DNA from: Trinickia symbiotica
Lineage (GTDB): Bacteria > Pseudomonadota > Gammaproteobacteria > Burkholderiales > Burkholderiaceae
NCBI RefSeq assembly: GCF_002934455.1
Contig: NZ_PTIR01000001.1
Span: forward strand, 558,001 to 622,000
Direction of reading: 5' to 3'
Length of the DNA: 64,000 nt
In this document: in pieces, positions 51,310 through 61,573 of the stretch
Numbering within the stretch: position 1 is the stretch's first letter
Layout: each line of letters opens with the position of its first letter
Notes under the pieces: generated by a model
What the model saw: the letters and a program-made list of their open reading frames with translations, nothing else
The model's database searches: none
Told to the model about the DNA's origin: nothing
Translations under genes and position numbers: made by a program

Positions 51310-51557
51310 AAGCTTCGGATAACAGAAATGTTGCCGGCATCATCGACGGCCACCAACTCGCGCCGGCCATCAGGCCACTTCCGAATGAAATCGTCAGGGT
51401 AATGATCGTCGCAGTAGTAAATCGGCCGGCCCGCAGCCAGGTGCGATCGAGCCGCTTCGCCATCATCGCGCGCGAATGCACGCTCGACCACCGCCCAGAA
51501 ACGCTTTTCCTCGGCAGGGGTCATGTCTTCCAGTCTTTCAATCGGTAGTGCTGCCAT
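51306..51557 (-). CDS. Small partner protein, candidate antitoxin of the zeta-like kinase
   Basis: 83-residue acidic protein beginning MAALPIERLEDMTPAEEKRFWAVVERAF, helical at the N-terminus, then YYCDDHYPDDFIRKWPDGRRELVAVD. It has no helix-turn-helix and does not look like the classical epsilon antitoxin. It directly precedes and overlaps the kinase gene, so a neutralising role is likely. On the minus strand a CATAAT element and a GGAG site precede the start, so it may have its own promoter. Confidence 0.75.
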   Translation of the reverse strand: MAALPIERLEDMTPAEEKRFWAVVERAFARDDGEAARSHLAAGRPIYYCDDHYPDDFIRKWPDGRRELVAVDDAGNISVIRSL

Positions 51558-51649
51558 CGCGTACAGCTCCAGCTTAGTTCAAGCGCTCTATTATGCCTCT
51601 GCCTGGCTGCGGCAGCCGCAACTACAACGATCTGGTCGACGCCAAAGAC

Positions 51650-51955
51650 CTAAAACAACGACTTTTGCCGCTGCTGACTCACCGGCACGACATCGAAGCC
51701 ATCGAACTTCTCGCGCGCCTTGGCGAGATCGTGCAGCAGCTGCCTTTGCAGCCATGTCTCGGCGCCGCCGCCGAACGCTCGGTCGAGCCGCAGTGCCATT
51801 TCGGGCGAGATCCCTGCCTTGCCGCTCAACAGGTTGGTCAGCGCTTGGCGGCTCACACCGAGCGCCGTCGCCCCCTGCGTCACGGTCAGGTTGAACCGCT
51901 CGAGGCAAGTCTGGCGCACGATAGCGCCGGGATGAATGAAGTCGGAATCGGCCAT
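51650..51955 (-). CDS. HigA/VapI-like XRE antitoxin-type regulator without adjacent HigB
   Basis: 101 residues with a helix-turn-helix (LTVTQGATALGVSRQALTNLLSGKAGISPEMALRLDRAFG), typical of HigA antitoxins including the HPGAIVRQTCLE start. HigB usually precedes higA, but only 85 bp separate this gene from hutG upstream, and nothing HigB-like is present. It is followed on the same strand by the 83-residue protein (92 bp gap) and the zeta-like kinase. It may be an orphan antitoxin or the transcriptional regulator of that pair. Confidence 0.85.
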   Translation of the reverse strand: MADSDFIHPGAIVRQTCLERFNLTVTQGATALGVSRQALTNLLSGKAGISPEMALRLDRAFGGGAETWLQRQLLHDLAKAREKFDGFDVVPVSQQRQKSLF

Positions 51956-51965
51956 GGGCCGAAAC

Positions 51966-51992
51966 GTTATCGACGAAGCGGGGATTCGTCAA
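51966..51992 (-). promoter_or_regulatory. Promoter with embedded operator for the HigA-like gene
   Basis: On the minus strand TTGACG (-35) and GATAAC (-10) are separated by 15 bp. A perfect inverted repeat GACGAA-N7-TTCGTC at 51972-51990 occupies the spacer and part of the -35. It begins 11 bp upstream of the start codon. This is the expected layout for autorepression by a HigA-like protein. Confidence 0.6.
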
Positions 51993-52040
51993 CCGACAAG
52001 TGGCGGTTGTCGCGCCGGATGCACGGCGAAAAGACGCGCT

Positions 52041-52862
52041 TTAGCCGATTCGCGCGAGCGCCTCGTCGATCAACGCTTCCAACAACGGCTCTACCCTCCG
52101 GGCCCGCGCTTCGTCATAGGCATACGGACGAGTTTCCTGCATATACGTAATCTGCGACAGCTCGAGCTGCACTGCATGGATCCCCTCCTCCGGCTTTCCG
52201 TACTGCCTCGTGATATAGCCACCCTTGAAGCGCCCATTTGCGACGGCCGTGAAAGCCCCGTCCCGCGTCACGCATTCGGCCAACGCCTCGGCCATCCCCG
52301 GCGCCGCGCTCGCACCGCCCGCCGTGCCGAAATTGAAATCGGGCAAGCGCCCCTCGAAGAAGCGCGGCACGCGGGAGCGAATCGAATGCGCCTCCCATAG
52401 CAGCACCTTACCGTGCCGCGCCTTCAATGCCGCGATCTCTTCGACGAGTGCATTGTGATAAGGCTGCCAGTACTTCGCGCGGCGCCGGGCGACCTGCTCG
52501 TCCGTCGGCTCGCCGCCCGGATGGTAGAGCGGCTCCTTGTCGAACGTATCGACGGGCAGCAAGCCCGTCGTGTCCTGTCCCGGGTAGAGACTCGCGTTGT
52601 CGGGCGGGCGGTTGAGGTCGATCACGTAGCGTGCATAGGTCGGCACGATCAGCGACGCGCCGCGCCGCGCCGCAATCCCGTAAAGGCGCTCGAGATGCCA
52701 GTCGCAATCGTCGACATACTCGGCCACATCCGTCATCGTTGCCCGGATCTCTTCGGGAATTTCAGTACCGACGTGCGGCATCGAAATCAGCAGCGGCAAG
52801 TGCCCGCGGTGGACCGAGAAAATGGGCCGCTCATGCGAGGTGTTCATTTGATGGAGTGTCAA
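52041..52862 (-). CDS. hutG: N-formylglutamate deformylase
   Basis: Last step of the formylglutamate branch of histidine breakdown: N-formylglutamate to glutamate and formate. 273 residues. FGase-family segments include LLISMPHVGTEIPEEIRA, RYVIDLNRPPDNASLYPGQDTTGLLP, HGKVLLWEAHSIRS and the late GGYITRQYGKPEEGIHAVQLELSQ. The start could be MNTSHERPIFSVH 15 bp later. It follows hutF after 24 bp and closes the hut operon. Confidence 0.94.
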   Translation of the reverse strand: MTLHQMNTSHERPIFSVHRGHLPLLISMPHVGTEIPEEIRATMTDVAEYVDDCDWHLERLYGIAARRGASLIVPTYARYVIDLNRPPDNASLYPGQDTTGLLPVDTFDKEPLYHPGGEPTDEQVARRRAKYWQPYHNALVEEIAALKARHGKVLLWEAHSIRSRVPRFFEGRLPDFNFGTAGGASAAPGMAEALAECVTRDGAFTAVANGRFKGGYITRQYGKPEEGIHAVQLELSQITYMQETRPYAYDEARARRVEPLLEALIDEALARIG

Positions 52863-52886
52863 TATGAGAAGGAACAGCCGCCCATC

Positions 52887-54311
52887 TTAGCGCAGCAGCT
52901 CCCCCATCGCTTCCCGATACGCCGCAAAGGCCCGCTCCTCGTCGGCGTGCCTGCCATCCCGCACGACGCATCGACCACCGACATAGACCTCGCGAATGGG
53001 CGATGCGCCGTGCTCGCAGAATACGATGCCGGCGAGCCAGCTTTCACGCGGGTGCGCATCGATACACGGATGCCTCGGATCGAGCACGATCCAGTCGGCC
53101 CGGCAGCCCGCGCGCAAAGCCCCCGTGAGGCGGCCGGTCGCGGCAGCACCACCCGCGAGCACCGCCTCGACGAGTCGATCGGCGACTTGCGGCCTTGCCT
53201 CGCCCGCGAGCACGTTGCGCTCGCGACGCGCGAGACGCTGTCCGTATTCGAGCAGACGCAGCTCGGCACGCCAGTCGACGGCCACATGGCTGTCCGATCC
53301 GATGCCGATGCGCCCTCCCGCGTCGAGGTAATCGCGCGCGGGAAAGATGCCGTCCCCAAGATTCGCCTCCGTCGTCGGACACAATCCGGCGACGGCCCCG
53401 CTCGCCGCAAGCCCGGCGACTTCCCCGGCGTCGACATGCGTCGCATGGACGAGGCACCAGCGGCCATCGACATCGAAGCGGTCGAGCAGCCATGCAAAGG
53501 GGGGCGCGCCCGTCGCAACGATGCACTCGTCGACTTCGCCCGTCTGCTCGGCGATATGGATGTGCACCGGTGCGCGACGCATGTCGCTCGAAAGCCCGTC
53601 GATGAGCGCTCGCAGCGACTGCTCCGAGACCGCCCGCAGCGAATGCGGGGCAACGCCATAGGCGAGCGCGCCATGTTCAGGCCTCGCCTTGCGAAGCCCA
53701 TCGATCAAATCGAGCAACTCGTCAGGAGTACTGATGAAGCGCCGCTGGTCGTCGCGCGGCGCTCGCGCACCGAACCCGCTGTATTGGTAGAGCACCGGCA
53801 GCATCGTCATGCCGATACCCGCGCGCATGGCCGCATCGACGACGCGTTCGGCAATCTCCGCACGATTCGCATAGCGGCCGCCATCGGGCGCATGATGGAC
53901 ATAATGGAATTCGCAGACCGACGTATAGCCCGCCTTCAGCATCTCCACATAGAGCCAATATGCGACGGCCGCCAGCGTCTCAGGGGTGACGCGCGCCGCG
54001 AACCGATACATGAGCTCGCGCCAGCTCCAAAATGTATCGCTCGCATTCGCCCGATACTCGGCCAGCCCCGCCATGGCACGCTGGAACGCATGCGAATGCA
54101 GGTTCGGCATACCCGGCACGAGCGGGCCCGCCGCGCGTGCGACATCGGGCGATGGCAGCGTATCCGGCGTGACGGCAGTCAATGCGCCGCCGGCATCCCA
54201 TTCGAGCAGCACATTGCGTTGCCACCCGGCTGGAAGCCAGGCGTTCTCGGCGAACAACGCGCGCGGCGTTTGAGAATCGGGCGTTATGCTCATTTGCATC
54301 GAATCCGTCAT
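52887..54311 (-). CDS. hutF: Formiminoglutamate deiminase
   Basis: Amidohydrolase that converts N-formimino-glutamate to N-formylglutamate and ammonia. 474 residues from [20 protein letters not shown]; this start overlaps the hutI stop by 4 bp, which rules out the longer upstream frame. Metal ligands appear in [42 protein letters not shown] and [12 protein letters not shown]. Presence of HutF with HutG shows that the organism uses the five-step route, releasing formate rather than formamide. Confidence 0.94.
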   Translation of the reverse strand: MTDSMQMSITPDSQTPRALFAENAWLPAGWQRNVLLEWDAGGALTAVTPDTLPSPDVARAAGPLVPGMPNLHSHAFQRAMAGLAEYRANASDTFWSWRELMYRFAARVTPETLAAVAYWLYVEMLKAGYTSVCEFHYVHHAPDGGRYANRAEIAERVVDAAMRAGIGMTMLPVLYQYSGFGARAPRDDQRRFISTPDELLDLIDGLRKARPEHGALAYGVAPHSLRAVSEQSLRALIDGLSSDMRRAPVHIHIAEQTGEVDECIVATGAPPFAWLLDRFDVDGRWCLVHATHVDAGEVAGLAASGAVAGLCPTTEANLGDGIFPARDYLDAGGRIGIGSDSHVAVDWRAELRLLEYGQRLARRERNVLAGEARPQVADRLVEAVLAGGAAATGRLTGALRAGCRADWIVLDPRHPCIDAHPRESWLAGIVFCEHGASPIREVYVGGRCVVRDGRHADEERAFAAYREAMGELLR

Positions 54312-55555
54312 GGCCCGTCGCCGATGGCGCGGGGAAGAAAGGAACCGCGTTCGAACACCGTGACGCCCGCGCGCACAACGCGCGAGGCAAGCGGCCGTCC
54401 GATCCAATAAGCGAGCTCGGCGAGTGTTTCGACTGACCACGCGACGAAATCCGCTCGCCGCCCGACTTCGATCACGCCGTGGCGGTCGCTCCGTCCAAGC
54501 GCGCGTGCCGCATGGCAAGTTACGCCTTGCAATGCTTCGGTGACCGTCAGCCGGAACAACGTGCAGCCCATGTTCAACATCGCGAGCAGCGACGCGGACG
54601 GCGAGGTCCCCGGATTACAGTCGGTCGCGAGCGCGATCGGCACGCCGTATCGCCGCAACAAATCGACGGGCGGCAGCTGCGTTTCGCGAATGAAGTAGTA
54701 AGCGCCCGGCAAAAGCACGGCGACCGTGCCCGCCTTTTTCATCGCCGCCACGCCGGCCTCGTCGAGGAATTCGAGGTGATCGGCCGAGAGCGCCCCATAG
54801 CGCGCCGCAAGCGCCGTCCCTCCGTTGGCGCTCAGCTGCTCGGCATGCATCTTGACTGACAAGCCGCGGCGAGCCGCCGCATCGAGCACCCGCTCGCTTT
54901 GCGCGCGCGAGAATCCGATGCGCTCGCAAAAGACGTCGACCGCATCGACGAGCCCTTCATCGGCCAGAGCCGGCAGCATCCGCTCACAGACCTCGTCGAT
55001 GTAGTCGTCGGGACGGCCAGCGAATTCCGGCGGCAACGCATGCGCGCCGAGAAACGTCGTATAGACCGATACGGGATAGCGGCGCCCGAGTTCCCGTGCC
55101 ACGCGCAACATCTTGCGCTCGGTCGCCAGATCGAGGCCATAGCCCGATTTGATTTCGATCGCCGCGACGCCTTCCACAATCAGCGGCTCGAGCCGGCGAG
55201 CCGCATCGTCGAGTAGCGTCGCCTCATCGGCGGCCCGCGTCGCGCGCACCGTCGAGACGATCCCGCCGCCGCGCCGCGCGATTTCCTCGTAACCGACGCC
55301 CGCGAGCCGCATGGCGAATTCATCGGCGCGATGGCCGCCAAAAACGATATGGGTATGACAGTCGACGAGGCTAGGCGTGACCCACGCGCCGCCGAGATCC
55401 TCGCTCGGCCACGACGATAGCTCGGCCGGCAGATCCGACGCTGGGCCGAACCATTCGATGTTGCCGTCGCGCACCGCGAGCGCTGCATCGACGATCGTGC
55501 CGTCCGGGTCGCCGCTCGGGCAAAGATGCAGATGCCGCCAGATTCGCTCGCTCAT
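54308..55555 (-). CDS. hutI: Imidazolonepropionase
   Basis: Third step: hydrolyses imidazolone-5-propionate to formiminoglutamate. 415 residues. Zinc ligands and substrate residues are in [45 protein letters not shown] and [17 protein letters not shown]. It overlaps hutD and hutF by 4 bp each. Confidence 0.95.
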   Translation of the reverse strand: MSERIWRHLHLCPSGDPDGTIVDAALAVRDGNIEWFGPASDLPAELSSWPSEDLGGAWVTPSLVDCHTHIVFGGHRADEFAMRLAGVGYEEIARRGGGIVSTVRATRAADEATLLDDAARRLEPLIVEGVAAIEIKSGYGLDLATERKMLRVARELGRRYPVSVYTTFLGAHALPPEFAGRPDDYIDEVCERMLPALADEGLVDAVDVFCERIGFSRAQSERVLDAAARRGLSVKMHAEQLSANGGTALAARYGALSADHLEFLDEAGVAAMKKAGTVAVLLPGAYYFIRETQLPPVDLLRRYGVPIALATDCNPGTSPSASLLAMLNMGCTLFRLTVTEALQGVTCHAARALGRSDRHGVIEVGRRADFVAWSVETLAELAYWIGRPLASRVVRAGVTVFERGSFLPRAIGDGP

Positions 55556-56208
55556 GTTTTATCGACCCGTCGATCGAAATAGCGGATGCCGACGGCAAGC
55601 GCGGTGCCTTCACCGGACACGATGCACGACAAGCCACGCGGTCGATCGAGATGCAGCGAGTCCATCGCCGTGAGGCGCACCGGCTCCACCCCGGCGACTG
55701 TCAGGTCGACCATCCCTTCGGCGCAAAAGACGAGCGCCGCATCGGCATCGAGCCGGTGCTCGTCTCCTGCCCGCCAGAGCTCGACTGTGCCGCTCGCCTC
55801 GCTGCGCCGGACCATCAGATTGAAGTCGCGCGTCGGCCCGTCGAGCAGTTCAGCATTGACGACGAGCTCCCCGGCGAAGCGAGCGAACGCGAACGGCTCG
55901 CTCAACGCCGTCTGTGCCATGCCGCGCTCGTCGGCGAGCAGCATGCCGGCGCCCGACAGCAAGACGAGCGTCCGATCGATACCCGAGAAACGCGAGAACG
56001 GCCCCGAACGTTCGACATCGGCGACGCTCACGCGCCAGACGAATTCGTCGAACCCGGCGCCCTGTGGGTATACGGCGATCTCATGCGTCAGACCGCCGCC
56101 ATTCTTCCATGGCGAAGCGACGACATCGGCACCGCGCACGACGCTCGCCGAAGCGAAATTCGCCGGTGGGACCATCGAACCCACCGCGATAGTCTGAAGC
56201 GCAACCAT
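55552..56208 (-). CDS. hutD: HutD family protein
   Basis: 218-residue cupin-like protein of the HutD (DUF886) family, from [18 protein letters not shown]; the frame extends 87 bp upstream, but that part overlaps hutU and lacks similarity. Typical blocks are [53 protein letters not shown] and [12 protein letters not shown]. In Pseudomonas HutD limits hut expression, perhaps by binding formiminoglutamate or urocanate. It lies 10 bp after hutU. Confidence 0.92.
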   Translation of the reverse strand: MVALQTIAVGSMVPPANFASASVVRGADVVASPWKNGGGLTHEIAVYPQGAGFDEFVWRVSVADVERSGPFSRFSGIDRTLVLLSGAGMLLADERGMAQTALSEPFAFARFAGELVVNAELLDGPTRDFNLMVRRSEASGTVELWRAGDEHRLDADAALVFCAEGMVDLTVAGVEPVRLTAMDSLHLDRPRGLSCIVSGEGTALAVGIRYFDRRVDKT

Positions 56209-56218
56209 CGCCCTCACC

Positions 56219-57907
56219 TCATCGCCCGAGCATCGGCAGCTTGAGCCCGACGTCTCGCGCCGTGCGTCGCGCGAGGTCGTAACCGGCGTCGGCATGTCGC
56301 ATCACGCCCGTCGCCGGATCGTTGAACAGCACGCGCTCGATGCGGCGCGCGGCGGCTTCGGTGCCGTCGCAGACGATGACGACACCGGCATGCTGACTGA
56401 AGCCCATGCCGACCCCGCCGCCATGATGCAGCGACACCCAGGTCGCGCCGCCGGCGGTGTTCAGCAGCGCATTCAGGAGCGGCCAGTCGCTGACGGCATC
56501 GGAGCCGTCCTGCATTGCCTCGGTCTCGCGATTCGGGCTCGCGACGGAGCCCGTGTCGAGATGGTCGCGGCCGATCACGATGGGCGCCTTCAGCTCGCCG
56601 CGCGCGACCATCTCGTTGAAAGCGAGGCCGAGCCGATAGCGGTCTTTCACGCCGACCCAGCAGATGCGCGCGGGCAATCCCTGAAAAGCGATCCGCTCGC
56701 GCGCCATGTCGAGCCAGTTGTGCAAATGGGCGTCGTCGGGGATCAGCTCCTTGACCTTGGCATCGGTCTTGTAGATGTCCTCGGGGTCGCCCGATAGCGC
56801 CACCCAGCGGAACGGCCCCTTGCCTTCGCAAAAGAGCGGGCGGATATAGGCTGGCACGAAGCCGGGAAAGTCGAATGCGTCTTCGACGCCCATGTCGTGC
56901 GCCATCTGACGAATGTTGTTGCCGTAGTCGAGCGTCGCCGCGCCGCGCTTTTGCAAAGCGAGCATCGCCCGCACCTGGCCCGCCATCGATTGCTTCGCGG
57001 GGGTGACGATGCTTTGCGGATCGACTCGCTGGCGCTCGCGCCATTCGGCGACCGTCCAGCCCTGCGGCAAATAGCCGTTGATAGGATCGTGCGCGCTCGT
57101 CTGGTCGGTCACGCAATCGGGCGTGATGCCGCGTGCAACGCATTCGGCGAAGGCGTCGGCCGCATTGCCCAGCAGTCCGATGGAAACGGCCTTGCCCCTC
57201 CCCTTCGCCGCCTCGATCATCGCGAGTGCCTCGTCGAGCGTCGTTGCCTTCTTGTCGAGGTAGCGCGTTTTCAAGCGAAAGTCGATGCGCGTCTCATCGC
57301 ATTCGACGGCGATCATCGAGAACCCCGCCATCGTCGCGGCGAGCGGCTGCGCGCCGCCCATCCCGCCTAGGCCGCCCGTCAGGACCCAGCGGCCTTTCGC
57401 ATTGCCGCCGAAATGCTGGTTCGCAACGGCATAGAACGTCTCGTAGGTGCCTTGCACAATGCCCTGGCTCCCGATATAGATCCAGCTGCCGGCCGTCATC
57501 TGGCCGTACATCATGAGCCCCTTGCGATCGAGCTCGTGAAAATGCTCCCACGTCGCCCAATGCGGAACGAGGTTCGAGTTCGCGAGCAGCACGCGCGGCG
57601 CATCGGCATGCGTCCGGAACACGCCGACGGGCTTGCCGGATTGAATCAGCAGCGTCTCGTCGTCGCCGAGGTCCTTCAACGTCTCGAGAATCCGGTCGAA
57701 GCAATTCCAATCGCGCGCCGCGCGGCCGATGCCGCCGTAGACGACGAGCGCATGCGGATGCTCGGCGACTTCCGCATCGAGGTTGTTCTGGATCATCCGG
57801 TAGGCCGCTTCGGTGAGCCAGCTCTTGCAGGTCTTCTCCGTGCCGCGCGGTGCACGCACGGTGCGCGTCGGATCGAAGCGCGGATCGGAAAACTTCGGGT
57901 CGTTCAT
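56219..57907 (-). CDS. hutU: Urocanate hydratase (urocanase)
   Basis: Second step: hydrates urocanate to imidazolone-5-propionate using tightly bound NAD. 562 residues, standard length. Diagnostic blocks: [94 protein letters not shown] and the conserved Cys region [22 protein letters not shown]. It follows hutC after 54 bp. Confidence 0.96.
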   Translation of the reverse strand: MNDPKFSDPRFDPTRTVRAPRGTEKTCKSWLTEAAYRMIQNNLDAEVAEHPHALVVYGGIGRAARDWNCFDRILETLKDLGDDETLLIQSGKPVGVFRTHADAPRVLLANSNLVPHWATWEHFHELDRKGLMMYGQMTAGSWIYIGSQGIVQGTYETFYAVANQHFGGNAKGRWVLTGGLGGMGGAQPLAATMAGFSMIAVECDETRIDFRLKTRYLDKKATTLDEALAMIEAAKGRGKAVSIGLLGNAADAFAECVARGITPDCVTDQTSAHDPINGYLPQGWTVAEWRERQRVDPQSIVTPAKQSMAGQVRAMLALQKRGAATLDYGNNIRQMAHDMGVEDAFDFPGFVPAYIRPLFCEGKGPFRWVALSGDPEDIYKTDAKVKELIPDDAHLHNWLDMARERIAFQGLPARICWVGVKDRYRLGLAFNEMVARGELKAPIVIGRDHLDTGSVASPNRETEAMQDGSDAVSDWPLLNALLNTAGGATWVSLHHGGGVGMGFSQHAGVVIVCDGTEAAARRIERVLFNDPATGVMRHADAGYDLARRTARDVGLKLPMLGR

Positions 57908-57961
57908 GCGGTCCTCCTCGGGGATTCGTATGCGTTGATTCGGTCGGCGTCAGTTCAGAAG

Positions 57962-58663
57962 TCAGAAGTGGCCCGTGAATCGATAACGGTTGCCTGGATG
58001 CCATAGATTGGCTACCGAAGCGACGAGCGTGCGCGTCCATGTGCGTCGATGCAGCGCGAGACACGGCTCGCCCTCGGCCATCGCGAGGTGCGCGTGCGTC
58101 TCGGGCTCGGGCAGCGCCGCCTCGATTCGATATTCGACGCGCGAGAGCGGCGCGACGCGCACGAGGTACTGGTTCGGCGTGATTTTCGTGAAGTCCTGCA
58201 GCGCGTATTCGGGCGCGGCGGCGGGATTCACCCAACGCTCCTCCAGCTGCACCGGCTCGTCGTTTTCGAAATGCAGCAGCCGCGAATGAAAGATCGGGCT
58301 GCCCGGGCTGACCTGCATCTCCTCAGCCAGCGCGGCATCGGCAACGGCCGCGCCCAGTGCGAGCACGCTCGCGCGATGATGGTGACCGCGCGCGCCGATC
58401 TCGTCGGAGATGCTGCGGATCGCAACGAGCGTCGATTCGTATTTGGGCCTTGCGACGAACGTCCCCGCGCCCTGCACGCGCGTAAGCACCTGCTCGGCCG
58501 TCAACTCGCGCAGCGCGCGGTTCACCGTCATGCGCGCGACTTTGAATTCGCGCGCGAGCTCGTTCTCGGAAGGCACCTGATCGCCCTCGGCCCATTCGCC
58601 CGAATGGATGCGCGCGAGGATGAAGTCCTTGATGCCCTGATAAGCGGGAGCGGAAGCGTTCAT
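57962..58663 (-). CDS. hutC: GntR-family histidine utilisation repressor
   Basis: 233 residues with an N-terminal GntR winged helix ([42 protein letters not shown]) and a C-terminal UTRA ligand domain ([27 protein letters not shown]). HutC represses hut genes and is released by urocanate. It overlaps the hutH stop by 4 bp and is itself in the operon, giving negative autoregulation. A HutC-type palindrome lies upstream of hutH. Confidence 0.94.
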   Translation of the reverse strand: MNASAPAYQGIKDFILARIHSGEWAEGDQVPSENELAREFKVARMTVNRALRELTAEQVLTRVQGAGTFVARPKYESTLVAIRSISDEIGARGHHHRASVLALGAAVADAALAEEMQVSPGSPIFHSRLLHFENDEPVQLEERWVNPAAAPEYALQDFTKITPNQYLVRVAPLSRVEYRIEAALPEPETHAHLAMAEGEPCLALHRRTWTRTLVASVANLWHPGNRYRFTGHF

Positions 58664-60201
58664 TTCGCTATGGGCACCGGCCCCTCGGATGCGAACGAGA
58701 ACGGGCTTGCCGCGGCGATCGTGCCGTCACGCACGAGCCGCTCGACGGCGGCGATGTCGGGCGCGAAGTAGCGATCGAGCTCATAGTGCGGCACCGCCGC
58801 GCGCAGCGTTTCCATCACGCGCCGCAACGGCGCGCTCGTGCGATGCGGCAGGCGCAAATCGATGCCCTGAGCCGCCGCGAGCAACTCGATCGCAAGGATG
58901 TTCGCCGTATTCGCGGCGATGTCGGCGAGCTTGCGCGCCGCGAACGTCGCCATCGAGACGTGGTCTTCCTGATTCGCCGAGGTCGGCAGCGAATCGACGG
59001 ACGCCGGATGCGCGAGCGTCTTGTTCTCCGAAGCGAGCGCGGCCGCCGTCACGTGCGCGATCATGAAGCCCGAGTTGACGCCGCCATCCTTGACGAGGAA
59101 CGGCGGCAAGCCCGAAAGCGTCGCGTCGATGAGCAGCGCGATCCGTCGCTCGGCGAGCGCGCCGATCTCCGCGGCCGCGAGCGCGAGATTGTCGGCGGCG
59201 AACGCAACCGGCTCCGCATGGAAGTTGCCGCCCGAGAGCACTTCGCCGGTATCCGGGAAGATCAACGGGTTGTCGGAAACGGCATTCGCTTCGACGAGCA
59301 ACACGTCGGCCGCGTGACGCATCTGATCGAGACACGCGCCCATGACCTGCGGCTGACAGCGCAGACTGTACGGATCCTGAACCTTGCCGCAGTCGCGATG
59401 CGAGAGGTTGATGCCCGAGCCTTCGAGCAGCGCGCGATAAGCGGCCGCCGCGTCGATTTGTCCCCGATGGCCGCGCAACTCGTGAATGCGCGCATCGAAC
59501 GGCTTGACGGAGCCGGCCGCGGCATCCACCGACAGCGCACCGGTGACGAGCGCGGTGCGAAAGAGGTCTTCGATCGCGAAGAGGTTGTAAAGCGCGAGCG
59601 CCGTCGACGCCTGCGTGCCGTTCAGCAGCGCGAGCCCTTCCTTCGCCTGCAGCGTCAGGGGCGCGAAGCCGGCCAGCTTGAGTCCTTGTGCCGCGCTCAT
59701 CCGCTCACCGCGAGCGTGCACTTCGCCGATGCCGAGCAGCGCGGCCGACAAATGCGCGAGCGGCGCGAGATCGCCCGAGGCGCCAACCGAGCCTTTGACG
59801 GGAATGACGGGCAACACGTCGGCGTTGAAGAGCGCGACGAGCGCGTCCATGACCTCGCGCCGGATCCCTGAGTGACCGCGGCCGAGGCTCGAGAGCTTCA
59901 GCGCGATCAAGAGCCGCACGACGGGCGCCGCCATCGGCTCGCCGACACCGACCGCGTGCGACAGCACCAGATTGCGCTGCAGCAGTTCGAGCTGATCGTG
60001 CGCGATGTGCGTGCTCGCGAGGCGGCCGAACCCCGTATTGATTCCATAGGCGGGCTCGCCTTTGGCGGCGATCTCGGCCACCGCCCGCGCACCGGCGTCG
60101 ATGGCGCCATGGCTCGCCGGGTCGAGCGTGAGCGTGACGGGCCCACGGGCGATGCGACGCAGTTGGGCCAGAGTCAAATGGCCAGGCGTGAGAATCATCA
60201 T
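58660..60201 (-). CDS. hutH: Histidine ammonia-lyase
   Basis: First step: deaminates histidine to urocanate. 513 residues from [20 protein letters not shown], with an AGGAA ribosome-binding site 7 bp before; the frame extends further upstream without coding character. The catalytic MIO group forms from Ala-Ser-Gly at about 141-143 in [15 protein letters not shown]. Also present are [26 protein letters not shown] and [20 protein letters not shown]. First gene of the seven-gene hut operon. Confidence 0.96.
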   Translation of the reverse strand: MMILTPGHLTLAQLRRIARGPVTLTLDPASHGAIDAGARAVAEIAAKGEPAYGINTGFGRLASTHIAHDQLELLQRNLVLSHAVGVGEPMAAPVVRLLIALKLSSLGRGHSGIRREVMDALVALFNADVLPVIPVKGSVGASGDLAPLAHLSAALLGIGEVHARGERMSAAQGLKLAGFAPLTLQAKEGLALLNGTQASTALALYNLFAIEDLFRTALVTGALSVDAAAGSVKPFDARIHELRGHRGQIDAAAAYRALLEGSGINLSHRDCGKVQDPYSLRCQPQVMGACLDQMRHAADVLLVEANAVSDNPLIFPDTGEVLSGGNFHAEPVAFAADNLALAAAEIGALAERRIALLIDATLSGLPPFLVKDGGVNSGFMIAHVTAAALASENKTLAHPASVDSLPTSANQEDHVSMATFAARKLADIAANTANILAIELLAAAQGIDLRLPHRTSAPLRRVMETLRAAVPHYELDRYFAPDIAAVERLVRDGTIAAASPFSFASEGPVPIAK

Positions 60202-60259
60202 GAAAGGTTCCTGTTGCATCAGTCGTTCGTCGATGACGTGGCAGTCTAGTCTTGTCGCC

Positions 60260-60271
60260 TTGTATATACAA
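60260..60271. promoter_or_regulatory. HutC-type operator
   Basis: TTGTATATACAA, a perfect 12-bp palindrome 58 bp upstream of the hutH start. HutC operators described in pseudomonads centre on GTATATAC-like palindromes. CTTGT and ACAAG also flank it symmetrically at 60251-60255 and 60281-60285. Strongly consistent with HutC repression. Confidence 0.75.
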
Positions 60272-60284
60272 CTCGTTTTTACAA

Positions 60285-60316
60285 GCCGCATGTAAGGGAT
60301 TTCCATTACATGCGGC
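60285..60316. repeat. 11-bp inverted repeat upstream of hutH
   Basis: GCCGCATGTAA and TTACATGCGGC form perfect 11-bp arms around a 10-bp spacer, immediately upstream of the HutC-type site. No T-tract follows. It could be a second regulator site (for example for a nitrogen or carbon control protein) or an mRNA hairpin. Confidence 0.65.
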
Positions 60317-60797
60317 GAAGGGCTTGCGGCGGAGCTGAACCGCATCCGGACGCCCGCATGGTCGTTCAAGTGCCAGACCGTTGTTGGCGGCTCCGCAGGT
60401 CCTCGACCAGCAGGCTTCGTTGAACCGCGAGGGCTGAGGTTGTCTAGACATATGCAAGAGAATGGCCGAATCGGCGAACCGGACTGCTACCGAGGAGCCG
60501 CGAGCCGCACCAAAAAGGCGAGCTTGGCGCACTGCAACGGGTGGTTTGGCGGAGACACGATGAACGGTGCGCACTACCCGCGTGCGCGCGGGCATCGAAT
60601 GAGTGGAAACAACGCTAGGTACGAGGTGTGCTTTGTTAGAGGCAAAGGCAGGACGCGGCAAAGCGATCGACGCGGCGCGTGCTGCGACTGCCGAGAGGAA
60701 GCGTCGCGGCCATCGCCGCAACTCACCTCCATCGAATGAACGAACCGCTTGATCATCTAAAACGCGAGAGACTCGAGAAATTCAAGGACAGCGACAG

Positions 60798-60968
60798 ATG
60801 GATCTGATCGAACTTGCAAGAGAATCCGGCATGGCCGTGCTGTTGGACGCCAGGATCGGCCGGGAAGAGTACGTGAGCGTGAGCGGCTCGCTCGCCGCGC
60901 TCGCGCGCTTTGCCGACGCGGTCCGCAAAGAGCCGGAGAAAGAGGGGTCCGACAGCGGCGATTCATGA
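60798..60968 (+). CDS. Small 56-residue hypothetical protein
   Basis: An ATG with an AAGGA site 9 bp before opens a 57-codon frame. It begins MDLIELARESGMAVLLDARIG, continues GREEYVSVSGSLAALARFADAVR, and ends in the charged KEPEKEGSDSGDS. The middle is amphipathic and looks like a folded mini-domain, not random GC-rich translation. No signal peptide. It stands alone between hutH and the transglycosylase gene. I do not recognise a function. Confidence 0.65.
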   Translation: MDLIELARESGMAVLLDARIGREEYVSVSGSLAALARFADAVRKEPEKEGSDSGDS

Positions 60969-61573
60969 AGCCTCTCGGGCACCTCGCCCCGAGCATGCCG
61001 CCTTTCCAGAATCCATGAATCGGCGGTTTGACGAGCGCTTGCCCGATGGAATTCGGCAAGCGGCGCCCGGGCGCCCGCCCAGGGCGCAAGCGCGACGGTA
61101 TCGTTCGACGTCTTGCGAGATGAAGATGCGCCCGCGCGAAACCCCACCCTTTGATCGTCCTCTCTCCCTCTCGGCGTAAAGAGAAGCGTCGTTACGGCGT
61201 TCCGTAACGACATTGCCACGATTCGCCGCAATTATCGTTTATGACTGCGGGTGCCGCCAGGCAGTCGATATTCGTCTGAGTTTAAAGAATTCATCGGCGC
61301 AGCCGAAAACCTTAAAAGCAGCTCGCGAATTGGGCGCGAAATAAATGGGGCCGAAATGGATAAATTTACCGACATTTTCAGGCAGGCCCATTGCCGGTTC
61401 CGCAGTGTTGACAGATGACGTCAGACGTTTTGCATTCATGTGGCGCGAGTGTCGGCAATTCGTGCGTCACGCCACGCCGTTTTAATGCGCAAACCATTTG
61501 CTGTGGTTAAACTAATCGTGGTGGCCGCAGTGTTTCAAGCGCCGTCACGTAGAGGCACCAGAGGAGCCTAACA
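60969..61573. other. Intergenic region before the transglycosylase gene
   Basis: About 600 bp. The segment 61230-61520 is clearly AT-richer than the rest of the window and may hold promoter elements or foreign DNA. A 66-codon minus-strand frame at 61239-61439 lacks support. A perfect hairpin is listed separately. Confidence 0.4.
61189..61210. repeat. Perfect 9-bp hairpin
   Basis: TCGTTACGG and CCGTAACGA flank a CGTT loop. No T-run on either side, so it is more likely an operator or mRNA structure than a terminator. Confidence 0.55.

Larger units (their letters stand above)
60202..60797. other. hut regulatory region and gene-poor stretch
   Basis: About 600 bp. The first 120 bp hold the hut control elements listed separately. 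From about 60320 to 60797 I see only short frames without domain, signal peptide or ribosome-binding support, including a 99-codon plus-strand frame at 60440 that looks accidental. Confidence 0.4.

Noticed and set aside
60440..60739. 99-codon plus-strand frame upstream of the small protein.
   Set aside because: No ribosome-binding site and biased, non-domain-like composition; cannot be supported.
61239..61439. 66-codon minus-strand frame in the AT-rich region before the transglycosylase gene.
   Set aside because: No start signal or similarity that I recognise; low GC alone makes such frames likely by chance.
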